In this document: positions 5,615-7,784 of the stretch, one piece after another | How the letters are laid out: every line of letters starts with the position of its first letter | Position numbering within the stretch: the stretch's first letter is position 1 | DNA from: a bacterium | Lineage (GTDB): Bacteria; UBP15; UBA6099; DSWB01 | NCBI GenBank assembly: GCA_020061125.1 | Contig: JAGUYV010000301.1 | Location: 1-7,784, forward strand | DNA: 7,784 nt | Reading direction: 5' to 3' | Program-made: the position numbers and the translations under genes | Notes under the pieces: generated by a model | Told to the model about the DNA's origin: nothing | Database searches by the model: none | The model's input: the letters and a program-made list of their open reading frames with translations, nothing else

Positions 5615-6676
5615 ATGGTTGATCCCACAATGAACGCTATGCGCATGATGCAAATTGCCAATGGCATGAAACCGGATCAGGTTCCGGTGTTCCTGCCGAT
5701 CGAGAGCGGATTCATGGCGGAGTTCGGAGGCGCGTCGCAGAAGCAGTATCACCACGATCCGGGCATAATGCTGGAGTGCCAGGCGAAGGTCAGCGCACGG
5801 TTCGGCGGCCTGACTCCTCTGTACACGGATTTCGGCGTGGTGACCGAGGCTGCTGCGTTCTGTGACATATTCTGGCCAGAGGACGACTCCCCCTGGGCGC
5901 ACCCGGCCATGGAGACCGCAGCGGATGTTGCGCGTCTCAAGGTTCCGGATGTGGAAAGGGACGGCCTGTTCCCGCAAATCATCGAGTATTTCGAGACCAT
6001 GAACAATCTGGCGCTCAAGCGGGGCGTGCGGTCCCTGGTTCCGAATCCGCGCGGCCCCGTGGGATTCGGCAGCCTGCGCGGCCCCGTGGTCCTGGCGGCC
6101 ATGATTCGCGGCATCAACGAATTCCTCATGGATTTGATCCTCGCTCCAAAAGAAATGCACGCGCTCATGGAAATCGCCACGCAGACCCTGCTGGCGTATC
6201 TGGATTTGCAAAAAAACCATCTGGGCGGGTTGAGCGCCATTTTCATGTGCGACGATGTATGCGGACTTTTGTCCCCGCACCTGTTTGAAGAATTTTTCAT
6301 TCCCTACGCAAAGAGGATCTTCGATGCGCACAAGGATGTCATCACGATTTTCCACTGTGATTCGGACATGGCCAAAACCGTGCTCATGGCGCCGCTTACG
6401 GGAGCAAAGGCGTTCCACATGGGATACATGCACGACCTGGCGCACCTCAAAGCGGAGATCGGGGGCAGCATGTGTTTGCTGGGAAATGTGCCGCCTGTGC
6501 ATGTGATGCTGCGGCGGCCCAAAGCAGAAGTTGTAGAAGCGGCCCGGGTGTGCATTGCAAAGGCCGCGCCCGGGGGCGGATTTGGCCTGTCCTGCGGCGG
6601 CGTGATTGACCGCGGCACCCCGCCGGAAAACATTGACGCGCTCATCGAAGCCACGGAGTTGTTCGGAAAATATTGA
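5615..6676 (+). CDS. UroD/MtaA/CmuA-family protein (uroporphyrinogen decarboxylase-like fold)
   Basis: A 353-residue TIM-barrel protein of the uroporphyrinogen decarboxylase superfamily. It contains NGMKPDQVPVF near the start (16-26, the family's PDRVPV region), GPVGFGSLRG (147-156), FEEFFIPYAKRI (224-235), a metal-site region IFHCDSD (245-251), and a C-terminal GLSCGGVIDRGTPPENIDAL (324-343). That last segment resembles the MtaA/CmuA end in which a zinc ligand cysteine precedes TPxEN, so a cobalamin- or zinc-dependent methyl transfer role is more likely than heme synthesis. However, the usual His-x-Cys pair reads His-Cys-Asp here (247-249), with Cys327 as the further ligand candidate. No corrinoid protein is adjacent. 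The frame stays open far upstream, but conserved sequence begins near ATG 5615; a GTG at 5609 with GGGAA upstream is an alternative start. It may work with the two preceding genes. Confidence 0.85.
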   Translation: MVDPTMNAMRMMQIANGMKPDQVPVFLPIESGFMAEFGGASQKQYHHDPGIMLECQAKVSARFGGLTPLYTDFGVVTEAAAFCDIFWPEDDSPWAHPAMETAADVARLKVPDVERDGLFPQIIEYFETMNNLALKRGVRSLVPNPRGPVGFGSLRGPVVLAAMIRGINEFLMDLILAPKEMHALMEIATQTLLAYLDLQKNHLGGLSAIFMCDDVCGLLSPHLFEEFFIPYAKRIFDAHKDVITIFHCDSDMAKTVLMAPLTGAKAFHMGYMHDLAHLKAEIGGSMCLLGNVPPVHVMLRRPKAEVVEAARVCIAKAAPGGGFGLSCGGVIDRGTPPENIDALIEATELFGKY

Positions 6677-6682
6677 AATGCA

Positions 6683-6782
6683 GATCACGAATTTTCACGA
6701 ATAAATGAAGAATCAACACCAAGACAACATGCATTCAATCCATTCGAGACGATTGCTATTCAATTCGTGTGAATTTGTGATC
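6683..6782. repeat. 100-bp element with 20-bp imperfect inverted arms between convergent genes
   Basis: The left arm (6683-6702) and right arm (6763-6782) match in 17 of 20 positions as reverse complements, enclosing 60 bases of lower GC content. The left arm itself contains TCACGAAT twice, 10 bp apart (6685-6692 and 6695-6702). It begins seven bases after the UroD-family stop and ends 13 bases before the YkgJ-type stop. It could be a MITE-like dispersed repeat or act as a bidirectional transcription end. There is no T-run beside either arm. Confidence 0.65.
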
Positions 6783-6795
6783 CGGTTTCCCTCAA

Positions 6796-7248
6796 TTACA
6801 GAAACGGGCCGAAGCTGATGGCCTCGACGATTTGATCCACATCACTCCAGGGCCAGAGGCGGCCTCGGCCGATGCCGGGGCACAGGCCGCGCAGGTTTTC
6901 CCACGACCGGGCGTTGCGCACATGATCCGGCCAGAAGGGAAAAGTGCTGCACTGCATGGGCCGCACCTCGTAGATAGCGCACCCGGTCTCCGTGAGAAAT
7001 TTGCATGGCTTGTCGTCGGGCATGTTGATTTCATATACATCGCCGTAGTGCGGCCGCAGATGGCGCTCGATGAACGCTTTGAGGTCCATGCCGAAAAATT
7101 CCGCCATGGCCGGCGCTTCCCATGCGCCCACATAAACCACGCCGGGGATGGCGCAGCATTTTGTGCATCCGTACTGGCATTGGAACTTCAGCCCGTCCGG
7201 GTATTTGATGCGCAGGGAGTTTTTTCTCACGGTTCTGTTCTCGTGCAT
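6796..7248 (-). CDS. YkgJ-family cysteine cluster protein (zinc/iron-chelating CxxCxxCC-type domain)
   Basis: A 150-residue small cytoplasmic protein. Its N-terminal CQYGCTKCC (24-32) is the family signature, followed by Cys82 in DKPCKFL, Cys90 in TGCAIYEVRP (89-97), Cys100 in MQCSTFPFWP (99-107) and Cys123 in GLCPG. These eight cysteines are expected to bind a metal ion or iron-sulfur cluster; the biochemical role of the family is unsettled. The frame is open further upstream to 7419, but that part has no family similarity and the ATG at 7248 places the signature at the usual distance from the N-terminus. No Shine-Dalgarno sequence is present; a -10-like TATACT ends eight bases before the ATG, which suggests a leaderless or nearly leaderless transcript. 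It converges on the UroD-family gene, with the inverted-repeat element between them. Confidence 0.88.
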   Translation of the reverse strand: MHENRTVRKNSLRIKYPDGLKFQCQYGCTKCCAIPGVVYVGAWEAPAMAEFFGMDLKAFIERHLRPHYGDVYEINMPDDKPCKFLTETGCAIYEVRPMQCSTFPFWPDHVRNARSWENLRGLCPGIGRGRLWPWSDVDQIVEAISFGPFL

Positions 7249-7256
7249 ACGGATCA

Positions 7257-7286
7257 AGTATAGCTTGTGCGGATGGCCATTGCGAA
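7257..7286 (-). promoter_or_regulatory. Possible promoter giving a leaderless YkgJ-type transcript
   Basis: On the minus strand TTCGCA (7286-7281) and TATACT (7262-7257) are 18 bases apart. Transcription would start within one or two bases of the ATG at 7248. The -35 box falls inside the palindrome at 7278-7299. Confidence 0.4.
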
Positions 7287-7299
7287 TCGCTGCGCAATG
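7278..7299. repeat. REP-like palindrome
   Basis: CATTGCG (7278-7284) and CGCAATG (7293-7299) are perfect reverse complements around an eight-base loop. Read on the minus strand, the surrounding CGTCATTGCG...CGCAAT resembles the CGTCATTGCGA-type dispersed palindromes that I recall from several bacterial phyla; that resemblance is from memory only. Confidence 0.45.
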
Positions 7300-7348
7300 A
7301 CGGCGTGAACGGCCTGCGCCGGACGCACGATGCTTTTTTGGCGCTAAC

Positions 7349-7357
7349 TGGTATAAT
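7349..7357 (+). promoter_or_regulatory. Extended -10 promoter for the exported-protein gene
   Basis: TGGTATAAT is a perfect extended -10 element (TGN before TATAAT). No convincing -35 box is found at the usual spacing, which extended -10 promoters do not always need. The start would be near 7364, giving a leader of about 127 nt before ATG 7491. Confidence 0.5.
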
Positions 7358-7399
7358 ATCAGTAAACCAATCGCAATCGTTTTTGTTGTGTATCTTGTT

Positions 7400-7419
7400 T
7401 TGCCGCTTCGCGCGGGCAA
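7400..7419 (+). other. Stable hairpin in the 5' leader
   Basis: TTGCCGC (7400-7406) pairs with GCGGGCAA (7412-7419) with one bulged G and a five-base loop. An outer ATCTTG (7392-7397) and CAAGAT (7430-7435) are also complementary and could close a longer structure around it. No T-run follows, so it is not an obvious terminator. No known riboswitch is recognised. Confidence 0.35.
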
Positions 7420-7490
7420 CAGGGAAAAGCAAGATTGGATTTAACCTTTCAGCGGTATGAGAGTCCTAACAGAAAAACCCGGAGGATATC

Positions 7491-7784
7491 ATGCGAAAAA
7501 CGCTCGGAAATCTGTTTGCCGTTTTTCTTTTGACTCTGGCACTGTCCGCGGCGGCGCGGTCCGCGGAAATCGAGGGCGCGGCGGCTGTTTCGTCCATTGC
7601 CGGACAAGTGGAGCGGAAATCCGGATCCGGTGACTGGAAACGCGCGGCGCAGGGCGCGCTCGATCTCATCGACCCTCTCATGAACGGCAATAACGCTCAT
7701 CGACGGCATCGCGCGGCAGTGGAAATTGACGATTTCGCCGGCGTCGGTGTCGCGCACCCGCACGTTGTGCACGTCATGGATCGC
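7491..7784 (+). CDS. Exported protein, possible FecR-domain, N-terminal fragment
   Basis: The frame opens at ATG 7491, with GGAGG six bases upstream, and is still open after 98 codons at the window edge. Residues 1-24 are a clear signal peptide: a KT-containing n-region, a hydrophobic core FAVFLLTLALSAAA, and likely cleavage after ARSA. The mature start has SIAGQVERKSGSGDWKRA (about 35-52) and later RAAVEIDDFAGVGV (about 73-86). That order resembles periplasmic FecR domains, which typically read as a GxVxxxxxG-W segment followed by a hydrophobic strand and a D-G turn. The usual GD-L-TG step is not well kept (LDLIDPLMNGNN here), so the domain call is tentative. The protein is secreted to the periplasm or beyond. 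A regulatory, cell-wall or surface role cannot be chosen from the fragment. It is divergent from the YkgJ-type gene. Confidence 0.7.
   Translation, partial: MRKTLGNLFAVFLLTLALSAAARSAEIEGAAAVSSIAGQVERKSGSGDWKRAAQGALDLIDPLMNGNNAHRRHRAAVEIDDFAGVGVAHPHVVHVMDR

Noticed and set aside
5612-6688. Minus-strand open frame of 358 codons opposite the UroD-family gene
   Set aside because: It fully overlaps a gene with clear family motifs. The translation is His/Arg/Gln-rich with no recognisable domain.
7449-7772. Minus-strand open frame opposite the exported-protein gene
   Set aside because: The plus strand has a GGAGG site, a signal peptide and a promoter; the minus frame has none of these.

Overview
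The window reads as chromosomal DNA of moderately high GC content from an uncultured, probably Gram-negative and at least facultatively anaerobic bacterium. The Gram-negative inference rests on an outer-membrane-type polysaccharide export protein. The anaerobe inference rests on a B12-binding radical SAM enzyme and a 2-hydroxyacyl-CoA dehydratase-type ATPase with its electron acceptor. I cannot assign a phylum from the sequence.

Left part (1-1977, minus strand): three genes run leftward in tight order: a B12-binding-type radical SAM enzyme, a GNAT acetyltransferase, and the first 32 codons of a NeuB-family nonulosonate (sialic-acid-like sugar) synthase cut by the window edge. Both downstream genes have good ribosome binding sites and 18-nt gaps, so this looks like an operon. 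It probably serves surface-sugar biosynthesis.

Middle left (1978-3836): a divergent control region holds a perfect 8-bp inverted repeat, a possible promoter and an unrecognised 53-codon ORF with a strong ribosome binding site. It leads rightward into a polyprenol-phosphate sugar transferase (initiates glycan assembly) and a Wza-type export protein that starts at the sugar transferase stop codon. With the NeuB/GNAT genes, this side of the window is a cell-surface polysaccharide locus.

Middle right (3837-6676): behind a good sigma70-like promoter come a short HgdB-like iron-sulfur protein and an HgdC-like ATPase, 22 nt apart. A UroD/MtaA-family protein follows after 166 nt. The first two retain the cluster-binding cysteines expected of a dehydratase component and its ATP-driven electron-injecting activator, but both are compact, the HgdB-like one by roughly 100 residues. 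No HgdA-type partner and no corrinoid protein are present. This trio is the most interesting part of the window: it suggests a small ATP-driven low-potential electron transfer module working with a methyltransferase- or decarboxylase-like enzyme on an unknown substrate.

Right part (6677-7784): the UroD gene converges on a YkgJ-type cysteine-cluster protein gene across a 100-bp structure with 20-bp imperfect inverted terminal arms. The YkgJ gene may be transcribed almost leaderless. Beyond it lie a REP-like palindrome, an extended -10 promoter, a leader with a stable hairpin, and the start of an exported, possibly FecR-domain protein cut by the window edge. I found no tRNA, rRNA, CRISPR array, transposase or recognisable riboswitch.
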